From contig NZ_JACHNC010000001.1 in NCBI RefSeq assembly GCF_014205215.1, positions 6,568,501 to 6,632,500 on the forward strand: a DNA stretch of 64,000 bases, read 5' to 3'. The position numbers and the translations under genes were made by a program. The stretch comes from Actinoplanes lobatus (GTDB lineage Bacteria > Actinomycetota > Actinomycetes > Mycobacteriales > Micromonosporaceae). The stretch's first letter is position 1. Each line of letters begins with the position of its first letter. The notes under the pieces are model-generated. The model ran no database searches and was not told the origin of the DNA. It saw only the letters and a program-made list of their open reading frames with translations. Of this stretch, positions 41,626-49,960 are shown in pieces.

Positions 41626-43662
41626 TCACCTGTCCGCCGTGGGCTGGGTGGGCAGGTTGACTGTGAAGACGGTCAAGGGTTCGGCGGGGTCGCTGACGGT
41701 GATGGTGCCGCCGTGCTGCTCGACCACGGCGCGCGCCAGGGTGAGGCCCAGACCGGAGCCGGGTATGCCGCTGTGCCGGACGGCGCCACCGCGGAAGAAC
41801 AGGTCGAACAGGTGGCCGCGCTCGCTCGCCGGGATCGGCTCGCCGATGTTGGCGACGTCGAGCACGGCGGCGTACGCGTCGGCGGCCAGGCGTACCCCGA
41901 CCGTGGAGTGCTCCGGCGCCCAGATCAGCGCGTTGTTCAGCAGTTCGTCGGCGACCTGGCGCAGCCGCTCCGGATCGCCCCGGATCGGCATCGTGGCGGG
42001 TGCGTCGACCGTGATGGTCACGTCCCGGTCGGCGCGCCCGCGTGCCGCTTCCACCGCCTGACGGACGACGGAGACCAGGTCCATCGGCCGCCGGTGGACC
42101 TCGAGCTGGCCGGATCGCAGCCCGGCCACGTCCAGCAGCTTGTCGACGATGATGGAGAGGATGCCGACGTTGCGATGCATCACCTGCACCATGTCGCGGT
42201 GGTCGCCGTCGAGGCCGGGCTCGTCGAGGAGCAGCTCGGTGCAGGACAGGATGCTGGTCAGCGGGGTGCGCACCTCGTGGCCGACCAGCGCGGCGTACTC
42301 GTCCCTGGTGCGGTCCAGTTCGGCGGCGAGGCTGTCGCCGCGGCGGCGTTCGAGGAATCCGCCCAGTTGCGCGCCGATCCCGGTCAGGATCGCGGTCCGG
42401 GTGTCGTCGGGCATCTCGGCGGTCTCGCTGTAGCAGACCAGGACACCGAGCACGTCGGTGCCGCTGGCCATCGGGATGGCCAGCGCGGCGGGCAGCGGCG
42501 CCCGGTCCTCGTCGAGGTCCGTCGCCCAGAGCGGCTGGTTGCTCTGCCAGGCCCTGGCGGGAAGTCCGCCGTCGGGCGGCAACGGTTCGTCGGTGGCGCA
42601 GACCCGGCTGCACCCGCTGGCGTCCCAGCAGGCGGCGCGGCGCAGGACCTGCCCGACCTCGTCGACGATCCAGACCTCGGTCGCCGCCCAGCCGATCATC
42701 GAACCGACGAGCTGCACCACAGTGACGAGCACCTCGTCGGTGGGTTCGGCGCTCGCGAGGAGCTTCGCGGTCCGCAGCTCGCATTCCTGGAGGCGGGCGG
42801 CGCGCCGCAGCGCCGTCACGTCGTTCATCGCCACCACGGCGACGACGTCGGTGCGGCCTTCGATCGGGCCGGCGTGCATGAGGAAGGTACGGGCCGGGGC
42901 GTCCGGTGTACGCATGACGACCTCGGCGTCGTGGACGTGTCTGTCGTGCAGCGTGCCGACCAGCGGGTTGTCGGCCTCCGCCAGTGGATTCCCGGCCGGG
43001 TCGAACAGGTCCAGCCGCTGCGGCCACTGCTCGGCGGGGGCGCCGGCGAGCCGGTCGCCGATCAGCGCCCGGGCCGCGTCGTTGCACAGCACCGGCAGCC
43101 CGAGGCAATCGCAGCCCAGCACTGCGGCTTTCAGGCTGTCGGCGAGCACCTGCATGGTTTCGTGCTGCTGTCGTTGCAGCTGTTGGCGGGCCAGGATCTC
43201 GGCCTCCGCCTGCCCGATGCGCTGGCGTAGTTCCTCGGTGAGCCGGCCCAGCTCGCCGCCGGCGGTCTGGGCGAGCATGTACGCCGTGACGTCCTCGGGC
43301 CGTTGCACGATGAATTCCAGGTCACCGTGGGCGTTGATCAGCGGGGTGTGCAGCGGCGCCCAGTAGCGGGTCGCGAAGCCGCCGCCGGGCTGCGGGACGT
43401 CGTACTTCTGGACCGGCATCACGTCGGGGGCGCGGTCGCGCAGCACCCGCTGCAACGATGCCTCGATCGCCTCGACGCCGCGGGCCTCCGGGTCGTCGGG
43501 GTTGTCGGGGAAGGCGTCGAAGATGTGCCGGCCGACGATGTCCTCGCGCCGGGTGATGGTGGCCGCGAGGTAGGCGTCGCTCGCCTCGACGATCATCAGG
43601 TCGGGATCGAGGACCAGCAGCGGCGTCGGAGAACGCCGGAACAGGAGCCGGTAGTCGATCAC
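41626..43662 (-). CDS. Orphan PAS-PAS-GAF sensor histidine kinase
   Basis: 678 residues, soluble. PAS 1 at 1-125 (LLFRRSPTPLLVLDPDLMIV), a short coiled coil rich in Gln/Glu, a second PAS at about 165-290, a GAF domain at about 300-440 (VLGVLVCYSET), and the kinase core: H-box LVGHEVRTPLTS (His about 463), N-box NNALIWAPEHS, and G-box SGLGLTLARAVVEQHGG. No membrane span, so it senses a cytoplasmic signal. No response regulator is adjacent, so its partner is elsewhere. GTG start with TAAGG upstream. Convergent with the LGFP gene, 13 bases apart. Confidence 0.9.
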   Translation of the reverse strand: MIDYRLLFRRSPTPLLVLDPDLMIVEASDAYLAATITRREDIVGRHIFDAFPDNPDDPEARGVEAIEASLQRVLRDRAPDVMPVQKYDVPQPGGGFATRYWAPLHTPLINAHGDLEFIVQRPEDVTAYMLAQTAGGELGRLTEELRQRIGQAEAEILARQQLQRQQHETMQVLADSLKAAVLGCDCLGLPVLCNDAARALIGDRLAGAPAEQWPQRLDLFDPAGNPLAEADNPLVGTLHDRHVHDAEVVMRTPDAPARTFLMHAGPIEGRTDVVAVVAMNDVTALRRAARLQECELRTAKLLASAEPTDEVLVTVVQLVGSMIGWAATEVWIVDEVGQVLRRAACWDASGCSRVCATDEPLPPDGGLPARAWQSNQPLWATDLDEDRAPLPAALAIPMASGTDVLGVLVCYSETAEMPDDTRTAILTGIGAQLGGFLERRRGDSLAAELDRTRDEYAALVGHEVRTPLTSILSCTELLLDEPGLDGDHRDMVQVMHRNVGILSIIVDKLLDVAGLRSGQLEVHRRPMDLVSVVRQAVEAARGRADRDVTITVDAPATMPIRGDPERLRQVADELLNNALIWAPEHSTVGVRLAADAYAAVLDVANIGEPIPASERGHLFDLFFRGGAVRHSGIPGSGLGLTLARAVVEQHGGTITVSDPAEPLTVFTVNLPTQPTADR

Positions 43663-43720
43663 GCCTTACCATTTTAAGGGAATACGAGGTATATGTCCGG
43701 TCATTGGCCCCTAGAGAGTC

Positions 43721-43736
43721 ATTCGTGATCATGAAT
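43721..43736. promoter_or_regulatory. Near-palindrome upstream of the histidine kinase
   Basis: ATTCGTGATCATGAAT, 7 of 8 bases paired, in the gap between the divergent kinase and small-peptide genes. Possible operator; no other support. Confidence 0.3.
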
Positions 43737-43862
43737 CGAGGGCGAGGGTGGCTGCGGTGCTCGAGCCACTCCGCCGCACAAGGTGACGACAAATAGGTTC
43801 CCGAACGGAGGAATACGGGTGATACTGCCGCCGAAAGCAAGACCGATGAACGGGGAGCCAGT

Positions 43863-44018
43863 ATGTCCGTGAACGCTGTGGAGTTCCGTGGTGCAGACCA
43901 CCGGCCAGCGCAGGACGATGCGCCGAAGCAGGAGACCGACCGCAGCGCCGAAGCGATGCAACGGCTTCGTCAACCCTTCGACCTCGACCTCGGGAGTACC
44001 CCCGCAACCCGCCGCTGA
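43863..44018 (+). CDS. Small peptide (51 aa) with an FDLDL motif
   Basis: A 51-residue frame with a perfect GGGGAG 7 bases before the ATG. The product is acidic and polar, begins MSVNAVEFRGADHRPAQ and ends QPFDLDLGSTPATRR. FDLDL resembles the FNLD-type motif in leaders of class I lanthipeptides, but here only eight residues follow, with no Cys, and no LanB/LanC gene is nearby. So it is a real-looking small gene of unknown role: perhaps a regulator-binding peptide or a degenerate precursor. It is 75 bases upstream of the DUF4291 gene. Confidence 0.5.
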   Translation: MSVNAVEFRGADHRPAQDDAPKQETDRSAEAMQRLRQPFDLDLGSTPATRR

Positions 44019-44092
44019 GCCGGCTGCTTCGCTGTGGGCGATGACGCCGTTGTGCGGAAATCCGGTCGCGGTGGCGACCGCGAACCTCGACC

Positions 44093-44677
44093 ATGGGGCG
44101 CGTGAAACACGAGATCAGAGCGGTGTACGACGACAGCACGATCACCGTCTACCAGGCCTACTCGCCGCTGATCGCCGTGCCGGCCGTCAGCGCGGGACGG
44201 TTCGTGCCGCCGTTCAAGCGGGAGCGGATGACCTGGATCAAACCGTCGTTCCTGTGGATGATGTACCGCTGCGGCTGGGCCACCAAACCCGGCCAGGAGC
44301 ACGTCCTCGCCATCTCGATCACCCGGGCCGGCTTCGAGTGGGCGCTCGACAACGCCGTCCTCAGCCACTACGTGCGCGATGTCCACCCCGACCGGGTCAC
44401 CTGGCAGCGTGCGCTCAAGCAGGCGCCGACCCGCGTGCAGTGGGACCCGGAACGCGATCTGCACCTGCGTGAGCTGCCCTACCGTTCCCTGCAACTCGGC
44501 CTCGGCGGTGTGGCGGTGCCCCGCTACGCCGACGAGTGGATCACCGGGATCACCGACGTGACCCCGCTGGTGCGCCGCATCCGGGGTCACCTCGACGCTC
44601 GTGACGTGGACGCGGCGACCGCGCTTCTCCCGGTGGAACGGCTCTACCCGTACCACCGGGATCCGGCCCGGATGTGA
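44093..44677 (+). CDS. DUF4291 family protein
   Basis: 194 residues. The family signature is plain: ITVYQAYSPLIAVPAVSAGR, RFVPPFKRERMTWIKPSF, FLWMMYRCGWATKPGQE. The function of the family is unknown. The invariant Lys/Arg/Trp cluster suggests a nucleotide or nucleic-acid site, but this is not proven. ATG at 44093 is used; a GTG three codons on is possible. The stop codon abuts that of the convergent gene with no base between them. Confidence 0.9.
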   Translation: MGRVKHEIRAVYDDSTITVYQAYSPLIAVPAVSAGRFVPPFKRERMTWIKPSFLWMMYRCGWATKPGQEHVLAISITRAGFEWALDNAVLSHYVRDVHPDRVTWQRALKQAPTRVQWDPERDLHLRELPYRSLQLGLGGVAVPRYADEWITGITDVTPLVRRIRGHLDARDVDAATALLPVERLYPYHRDPARM

Positions 44678-45463
44678 TCAGAAGCCGGGGAAGACGGCGC
44701 GCAGTTGGTCGAGGGTGATGTTGCCGGTCACCGTGGTGCCGTCGGGGGTGTGCTCCGGGGCGAGCCGTCCATAGAGCAGCCGCAGCACGGACTCCAGCGA
44801 GCCGGTGAACGTCGCGGTGGCGGGCAGGGTTTCGGTGGTGAGCCGCACCGAGTCGTCGATGACGATGCGGTACGCCGTGCCGCTGATCTCGACGACGGCG
44901 TGGTCGGGTGCCTCCTTCGTGCGGCCGATGAAGCCGAGCAGGAAGCCCAGGCCGCCGCTGAGGTGTTCGGCGAGGACCTCGGCCGAGCCGTCGGCGAGGG
45001 TGGCCGCCGGGTCGAGGCCCGCCCGTACGTCCCAGGTGTGGTGGGCGACCTCGCTCAGCCGAAGCGCGGCGAACGACGCGAACGGCACCGGATCGGGCAG
45101 GAAGGTTCTGACCCGCAGGTCCGCGTGACGGTCCTCGGGCACTGATTCGAGCCCGGCGACCAGCGCCTGATTCGCGTCGATCGAGCCGGTGGCCTGGTCC
45201 CGTGGGCTCATCGCGTTCCAGCGGTCCCACACGCCCTGGTTGAAGTCGGGGCCGGGCGCCTGGGCCTCACCGGTCGCGGCCCGGAAACCGGCGTGGGTGA
45301 TCTCGGCGCCGCTGCCGAGGTGCGACAGCACGTCGGCGACCGTCCAGGCGGAGGCGCCCGACGGGCCGGTGAGCTGCCCGTCGGACAGCCCCGCAACCAG
45401 ATCCGCGAGACCGTCGTGCTCACTGCGCAGGGCCGCGATGGTGCGGCCGGCAAGAGTCGTCAT
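44678..45463 (-). CDS. Maleylpyruvate isomerase-like, mycothiol-dependent family protein
   Basis: 261 residues of the DinB/MDMPI four-helix family. The N-terminal half is the metal- and thiol-binding bundle (ALRSEHDGLADLVAGL, WTVADVLSHLGSGAEI, LRLSEVAHHTWDVRAG, with the three His), and the C-terminal 100 residues form the SCP2-like domain (VVEISGTAYRIVI, GSLESVLRLLYGRL). Such enzymes use mycothiol, the actinobacterial thiol, for isomerisation or conjugation. The substrate is unknown. The ATG at MTTLAGRT is chosen since the bundle begins right there. Convergent with DUF4291. Confidence 0.88.
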   Translation of the reverse strand: MTTLAGRTIAALRSEHDGLADLVAGLSDGQLTGPSGASAWTVADVLSHLGSGAEITHAGFRAATGEAQAPGPDFNQGVWDRWNAMSPRDQATGSIDANQALVAGLESVPEDRHADLRVRTFLPDPVPFASFAALRLSEVAHHTWDVRAGLDPAATLADGSAEVLAEHLSGGLGFLLGFIGRTKEAPDHAVVEISGTAYRIVIDDSVRLTTETLPATATFTGSLESVLRLLYGRLAPEHTPDGTTVTGNITLDQLRAVFPGF

Positions 45464-45521
45464 GCGGCCAGCGTATGTCCGGACGAAGCCGTCCGCGGTG
45501 GGGGAGCGAGATCGTTCAGTA

Positions 45522-45740
45522 TCAGACCGTGACATCCAGGGTTGTGCCGATGGAACCGGTCGCCGCGGCCGAACGCTCGACCTGCTGCACCGCCTGCTCG
45601 GCCTTGGCCACGGCCGCCCGGTCGGCGTTGATCACCTTGGCTGCGGCCTTGGCCGCGAGGTCTTTGGCCAGCTGCTGCTGGTACTTGACGAGCTGCGCCC
45701 GGGCATCGCTCGACGAGGTGACTCCGCTGATGGCGTCCAT
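45522..45740 (-). CDS. Small coiled-coil protein (72 aa)
   Basis: 72 residues, Ala-, Gln- and Lys-rich ([35 protein letters not shown]), predicted to be one long amphipathic helix or coiled coil, with a short Gly/Thr/Val tail. Strong GAGGGAGCG precedes the ATG. I recall similar short proteins in related actinomycetes, all without a known role. It stands alone on the minus strand, 58 bases from the isomerase-like gene. Confidence 0.72.
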   Translation of the reverse strand: MDAISGVTSSSDARAQLVKYQQQLAKDLAAKAAAKVINADRAAVAKAEQAVQQVERSAAATGSIGTTLDVTV

Positions 45741-45884
45741 CGATTCGCTCCCTCAGGATGTGCGTGGTTCGGTCACCCGCCCATATCGTCGGAAGCGGTG
45801 TCGACCTGCCCCGATCGCACCTGTGGATCACCTATGTCCTGAGCGGGCACGACCAGCTCCGGCGATCAGGACTTCCCGGTCTCG

Positions 45885-46129
45885 CCGGCTGTACCGGGCT
45901 GGTGATCGCCCACCGGCTCACCCAAGCCGCCGCGTGCGACCGGATCGTGGTGATGGAGCACGGCCGCATCACCGAGAACGGGACGCACTCTGATCTGATC
46001 GCCGCCGGCGGCGTCTACGCCAGGCTGTGGTCGGCGTGGGAGGCCGGGCAGGGCGCCGCGGTCCGGACGCTGCCGGTGGAGCGGGCGGCGTGCGGAGGAG
46101 GTTCTCTTCATATGATCGATCCGCGATGA
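45885..46129 (+). pseudogene. C-terminal fragment of an ABC transporter ATPase
   Basis: Translation shows [20 protein letters not shown] (the His switch and the strand after it) and [20 protein letters not shown], the last 60 residues of an exporter-type ABC ATPase. Walker A, Q-loop, signature and Walker B are all missing, so it cannot hydrolyse ATP. It is a gene relic, probably left by a deletion in this accessory stretch. Confidence 0.8.
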
Positions 46130-46157
46130 CCCTCATCCGAGACAGACAGGAGCCGGG

Positions 46158-46448
46158 ATGCCGACGCTGAGCGAACACGTAAATGTCTACACGACAGCGA
46201 TCGCAGTTCTGGAACAGAAAGGATTCTCGATCTGGTACGACCGGGAAAACGATACCTTTTGTGCTCAGCGGGACGGCTGGGACTTCTGGGCAGACAACCC
46301 GATTTCCCTACTCGGCCTGGCGGCGATATTCGAATACAAGAACCCAAGTGAGTACACCAACCGTTGGTGGGAGACCGAGGGCAGCATTCGCTACCCGAAC
46401 GTTCCCGAGACCGCACCCGAGTACACGCCGGCCTACCGGCTCCGGTAA
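46158..46448 (+). CDS. Hypothetical protein, lower-GC (96 aa)
   Basis: 96 residues, rich in Tyr, Trp and Asn (IWYDRENDTFCAQRDGWDFW, YKNPSEYTNRWWETEGS). AGGAG lies at good distance from the ATG. The composition and lower GC resemble small immunity-type or phage-derived proteins, and the preceding ABC relic points to rearrangement here. Family not recognised. Followed by a possible terminator. Confidence 0.68.
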   Translation: MPTLSEHVNVYTTAIAVLEQKGFSIWYDRENDTFCAQRDGWDFWADNPISLLGLAAIFEYKNPSEYTNRWWETEGSIRYPNVPETAPEYTPAYRLR

Positions 46449-46497
46449 CCGTCCGCCCGCAGCGTGAACAGCTGGGCATATGCCCTCCGCGGACGGT
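46448..46497 (+). terminator. Possible hairpin after the 96-aa gene
   Basis: ACCGTCCGC / GCGGACGGT, perfect 9-bp arms with a 32-base loop that overlaps the stop codon's last base. It could serve both the plus-strand gene and the convergent NAD(P)-binding protein gene. Confidence 0.45.
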
Positions 46498-46511
46498 CCG
46501 GTGTCCGCGGC

Positions 46512-47213
46512 TCATCGGCTTGCGAGTGCCTCGCGCCTGATCCATTGGAGAATGGTGGGAATGCCTACGGTGGTGATGATGCCGGCGGTGGCGCGGACGT
46601 AGCGGTCGTCGGTGAGCATGGCCAGCATGCCCGCCGCCAGGTCCACGCGTGCGGTGAACCTGCCATCGGCGTGGCCCTCGACGACGGCGTATTCAGTGGC
46701 CGAATCCAAGTGGTAGAGCCCGCTCGGGCGCAGGATCGTCCAGTCGACGTCGCTGGCGCGGACCAGTGCTTCCATTCGGCGCATGTCGTCGTACATCGTC
46801 TTACCCAGCACCCGTGTCACGTAGGGCATCAGCACGCGGTTGAAGAGGAACCCTCCGTCGGAGTACGGGTGCGGATCGACGCCGCTCGAACTCACCACGA
46901 CGAGCCTGCGCAAGCCGTGCCGCCTCATCGCGGCGACAATGTTGGCCGCCCCACGTGAGTAGGTGTGGATCGGCTTCCTTCCGGCCGGTACCCCGAGCGT
47001 TGAGAGCACCGCGTCCGCCCGCATCACCGCGGCGTCGACGGCCGCTGGATCGAGCACGTCGGCACCGAACACCTCGAGTCCGTCATGGCGCAGGGGGAAC
47101 ACGTCCGGCCGGCGTGTGACCGCGGTGACCTGATGCCCCTTCTCCAGCGCCTGGCCGGTGAGGAGACGACCGGTGGGACCGTTAGCTCCAAAGACGGCGA
47201 TACGCATGACCAT
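46512..47213 (-). CDS. NAD(P)H-binding atypical SDR
   Basis: 233 residues. The dinucleotide motif is IAVFGANGPTGRLLTGQAL (GxxGxxG), followed by VTAVTRRPDVFPL, LSTLGVPAG and LRRLVVVSSSGVD; VDWTILRPSGLY is the usual late motif. The catalytic Tyr-x-x-x-Lys is replaced, as in the NmrA/BVR-B-like atypical SDRs, which often act as redox sensors, flavin reductases or epimerase-like enzymes. GAGGAAGGG precedes the ATG; a longer in-frame start lacks such a site. A single gene, 187 bases downstream of the ThDP-enzyme gene end. Confidence 0.85.
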   Translation of the reverse strand: MVMRIAVFGANGPTGRLLTGQALEKGHQVTAVTRRPDVFPLRHDGLEVFGADVLDPAAVDAAVMRADAVLSTLGVPAGRKPIHTYSRGAANIVAAMRRHGLRRLVVVSSSGVDPHPYSDGGFLFNRVLMPYVTRVLGKTMYDDMRRMEALVRASDVDWTILRPSGLYHLDSATEYAVVEGHADGRFTARVDLAAGMLAMLTDDRYVRATAGIITTVGIPTILQWIRREALASR

Positions 47214-47400
47214 CTGCCCTTCCTCGTTGTGCCGGAGTGCCCGGTGCCGGTCACGGTGCGGGCGAGCGCATCCGGCGGATGGCTCCGTTTCCGCCACGCG
47301 GCGACGTCCGGGTCCTTGCTCAAGACACGGCAGCAGTCCGTTCTGTGACATGCGAGAAAGACATGCGAGAAAGGTGGGCGAGCGCGTCCGTGGTCATCCG

Positions 47401-49041
47401 TCAGTGGCCGCGGAACGCCTCCTCCAGCCACCAGGACGGGCGGCCGGCGGCCACCTTCGCGTCGATGACCATCGGGACGTCGCGTGGGCCGGCCAGCCAC
47501 TCGCGGACCGGGGCGAGATCCTTCGGGCCGCGTACGGTGACCGCCGCGCAGCCGTGCCCACGGGCGATCGCGGCCAGGTCGGTGTCCGGGAAGACGACCG
47601 TGGAGATCGGGTGGCCGGCCGGGCCGAAGTGGTGCACCTCGGCGCCGTACGCCTCGTCGTTCCAGATGACGATGAGCATGCCGAGGCCGAGCCGGCGGAT
47701 GGTGTCGAGCTCGGCGATGCCCATCAGGAAACCGCCGTCGCCGCACGCCGCGACCGGCAGCCGGCCGGGGCTCGCCAGGGCCGCTCCGAGGGCGGTGGCC
47801 AGGCCCAGGCCGATCGACTGGAACGATTGAGTGAAACAGAACCCGTGATGATCCGGAACGGACATGAACATCGACGGGTAGCCCATGAAGTTGCCCGAGT
47901 CGACGGACACCACCCGCTCGGCGGGCAGCAGGTCGTCGAGGGCGATCGCCAGCGTCCGCGGGTCGATGTGGGTGTCGTCGCCGTCGTCGTCGAACGGCAC
48001 GTCACGCCATCGTGAGCCGGCGCGCAGCTTCTCCCGTACCGTATCGGTCCGATAGGAAACCCGGTGGCCGGTGAGCGCGGCAGCCACCGCGACCGCCGTC
48101 GGCCCCGCGTCACCGCAGACACCGAGATCGATGCGATGATGGGCGCCGAAGGCGGCCTCGTCCAGGTCCACCTGCACCACTACGGTGTCCGGGGCGATCA
48201 GCGAACCGTGCCGGCTGGTCCACATGTTCAGCGACGCGCCCCAGGCGACCACCACGTCGGCGGCCTGGATCAGCTCGGCCGCCACCGGGGTGGCGAAGCC
48301 GCCGGAGACGTCCAGGTTCCAGTCGTCGCCGGCGAACAGGCCCCGCGCCGCGGCCGACGTGGCGAGCAGCGCGCCGCATTTCGCGGCCAGGTCGGCGACC
48401 TCGGCGCCGGCCGTGACCGCGCCCCGGCCGGCGATGAACACCGGCCGTTCGGCCCGGTCCAGCAGATGGGCCAGAGCGGTCACCGCGTCGTCGGAGGCGC
48501 GGGGCGGCTGCACCGCCGGCGCCGGTGGCGGATCGGCCGGCTCGGCGGCGGCGGCCTGCACGTCCAGTGGCAGGTTGAGCACCACGGTCCGCCGTTCACG
48601 CACCGCGGTCCGCCAGGCCCGTGCGGTGTCGGCGACCGCGGTCGCGGCGCTGTGCACCCGGTCCGGGACCGCGCCGACCGCGCGGGCCAGCGCGTCCTGG
48701 TCCACCCGGAAGTTCGAGTTCAGCGCGGTCGCGGCCGGCTCCGCGGCCAGAACGACCATCGGGGTACGGCTTTTCGCCGCCTCCGCGATGCCGGTCATGG
48801 CGTTCGTCAGCCCGCAGCCCTGATGCACCGTGACCAGCCCGGGGCGGCCGCTGACCCGCGCGTACGCGTCGGCCGCCGTGGCCGCGCCGCCCTCGTGCCG
48901 GGTCGCCACGAACCGTGCCCCGTGCGCGACGAGCGCGTTCGTGACGTGGAAGTTGCCGCTGCCCACGACGCCGAACACCCGGTCCGCGCCGAGTTTCGCG
49001 AGCGTCTCGCCGACCAGGCCGGCCACGGTCAGGTCGCTCAC
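47401..49041 (-). CDS. Thiamine-diphosphate-dependent enzyme (acetolactate-synthase-like)
   Basis: 546 residues with the three-domain ThDP fold. The Pyr domain has the catalytic Glu in RFVATRHEGGAATAADA (about residue 49). The central domain has VFIAGRGAV and VVAWGASLN. The PP domain has CGDGGFLMGIAELDTI followed by IVIWNDEAYG, the ThDP/Mg binding motif. It decarboxylates or carboligates a 2-oxo acid; it lacks an adjacent regulatory subunit, so it is unlikely to be the housekeeping acetolactate synthase. GTG start whose GTGA overlaps the stop of the upstream cyclase gene, so the two are translationally coupled. Together they suggest a small catabolic pathway. Confidence 0.9.
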   Translation of the reverse strand: MSDLTVAGLVGETLAKLGADRVFGVVGSGNFHVTNALVAHGARFVATRHEGGAATAADAYARVSGRPGLVTVHQGCGLTNAMTGIAEAAKSRTPMVVLAAEPAATALNSNFRVDQDALARAVGAVPDRVHSAATAVADTARAWRTAVRERRTVVLNLPLDVQAAAAEPADPPPAPAVQPPRASDDAVTALAHLLDRAERPVFIAGRGAVTAGAEVADLAAKCGALLATSAAARGLFAGDDWNLDVSGGFATPVAAELIQAADVVVAWGASLNMWTSRHGSLIAPDTVVVQVDLDEAAFGAHHRIDLGVCGDAGPTAVAVAAALTGHRVSYRTDTVREKLRAGSRWRDVPFDDDGDDTHIDPRTLAIALDDLLPAERVVSVDSGNFMGYPSMFMSVPDHHGFCFTQSFQSIGLGLATALGAALASPGRLPVAACGDGGFLMGIAELDTIRRLGLGMLIVIWNDEAYGAEVHHFGPAGHPISTVVFPDTDLAAIARGHGCAAVTVRGPKDLAPVREWLAGPRDVPMVIDAKVAAGRPSWWLEEAFRGH

Positions 49042-49811
49042 TTTTCGATCAGGGCCAGGACTCGCACCGGGCTGCCGGAACCGCCGACGATCGGCAGTGG
49101 CGGCGCGATCACCACGGACCCGGTCGGTGGCAGCCGGTCCAGGTTGCGCAGCTGGGTGAGCCCGTACTTGTTCGCCCCCAGCAGGTAGGAGTGGCACGGG
49201 AACGGCGGGTCGAACGAGTGCGCGGCGCCCGCGTCGGTGCCGACCGTCTCCACGCCGATGCCGATCACCGGCGACTCCTCGGCCAGCCATCGTGCGGCCT
49301 CCACCGACACGCCGGGGGTGTGCGGGCCGGTCTCGTCGGCGTTCAGGAACGCCTGCTGGTCGCCGGAGCGGGTGTCCCAGCCGGTGCGCAGCAGCAGCCA
49401 GCCGCCCTCGGGCAGTGGCCCGTGCCCGGCCTCCCATTCGCGGATGTGCCGTACTTCGAGCAGGAAGTCCGGGTCCTTCGCGGTCCGGTCGGCGACGTCG
49501 ACGACGACCGCGGGGGCGACCAGCCGTCGCGGCGGCACCTGCGACACGTCGTCGCCGTCGCGGCCGGTCACCCAGTGGATCGGAGCGTCGAAATGGGTGC
49601 CGGTGTGCTCGCCGGTGTGGATGTCGTTCCAGTACCAGGCGGGGCCGCGGTCGTCGTAGCGGCTGATCTCCTCGAGTCCGAAGGGGATCGTGTTCGCGAA
49701 CGGTGGCGGCAGTTGCAGGATCGGGGTGCTCGCGGACAGTGGCGCGGTGAGATCGACGACCTCGATCGTGCCGCCGCTGAGTCCGGACAGCAGGGCCTTC
49801 AGAACGCTCAT
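49038..49811 (-). CDS. Cyclase family (kynurenine-formamidase-like) metal hydrolase
   Basis: 257 residues. The metal-binding signature is GEHTGTHFDAPIHW, with EVVDLTAPLSASTPILQ at the start and GIGVETVGTDAGAAHSF and CHSYLLGANKYGL later. The family hydrolyses amides, formyl groups or lactam-like rings with Mn or Zn; isatin hydrolase and kynurenine formamidase are members. The ATG is placed after GGAGAAG; the upstream GTG would use that site as codons. It is coupled to the ThDP enzyme, which may act on the 2-oxo acid produced later in the same route. The real substrate is unknown. Confidence 0.88.
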   Translation of the reverse strand: MSVLKALLSGLSGGTIEVVDLTAPLSASTPILQLPPPFANTIPFGLEEISRYDDRGPAWYWNDIHTGEHTGTHFDAPIHWVTGRDGDDVSQVPPRRLVAPAVVVDVADRTAKDPDFLLEVRHIREWEAGHGPLPEGGWLLLRTGWDTRSGDQQAFLNADETGPHTPGVSVEAARWLAEESPVIGIGVETVGTDAGAAHSFDPPFPCHSYLLGANKYGLTQLRNLDRLPPTGSVVIAPPLPIVGGSGSPVRVLALIEK

Positions 49812-49960
49812 CGGCTTCTCCACGCGGGCGAGGTCGTCGGTGACGGCAGTGAGCCTACGACCGCCCCGAGCCTTTCGGCGTGCACCGACGCTCCGGGCTG
49901 TCGGAATTTCGCCGGTGCTTCCATGGAACCGAACCGTCCGGTGAGGGCTTTGGGAAGGGT

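Noticed and set aside
43863..44018. Calling the 51-aa peptide a lanthipeptide precursor
   Set aside because: Only eight residues follow the FDLDL motif, none is Cys, and no modification genes are near. Kept as an observation only.
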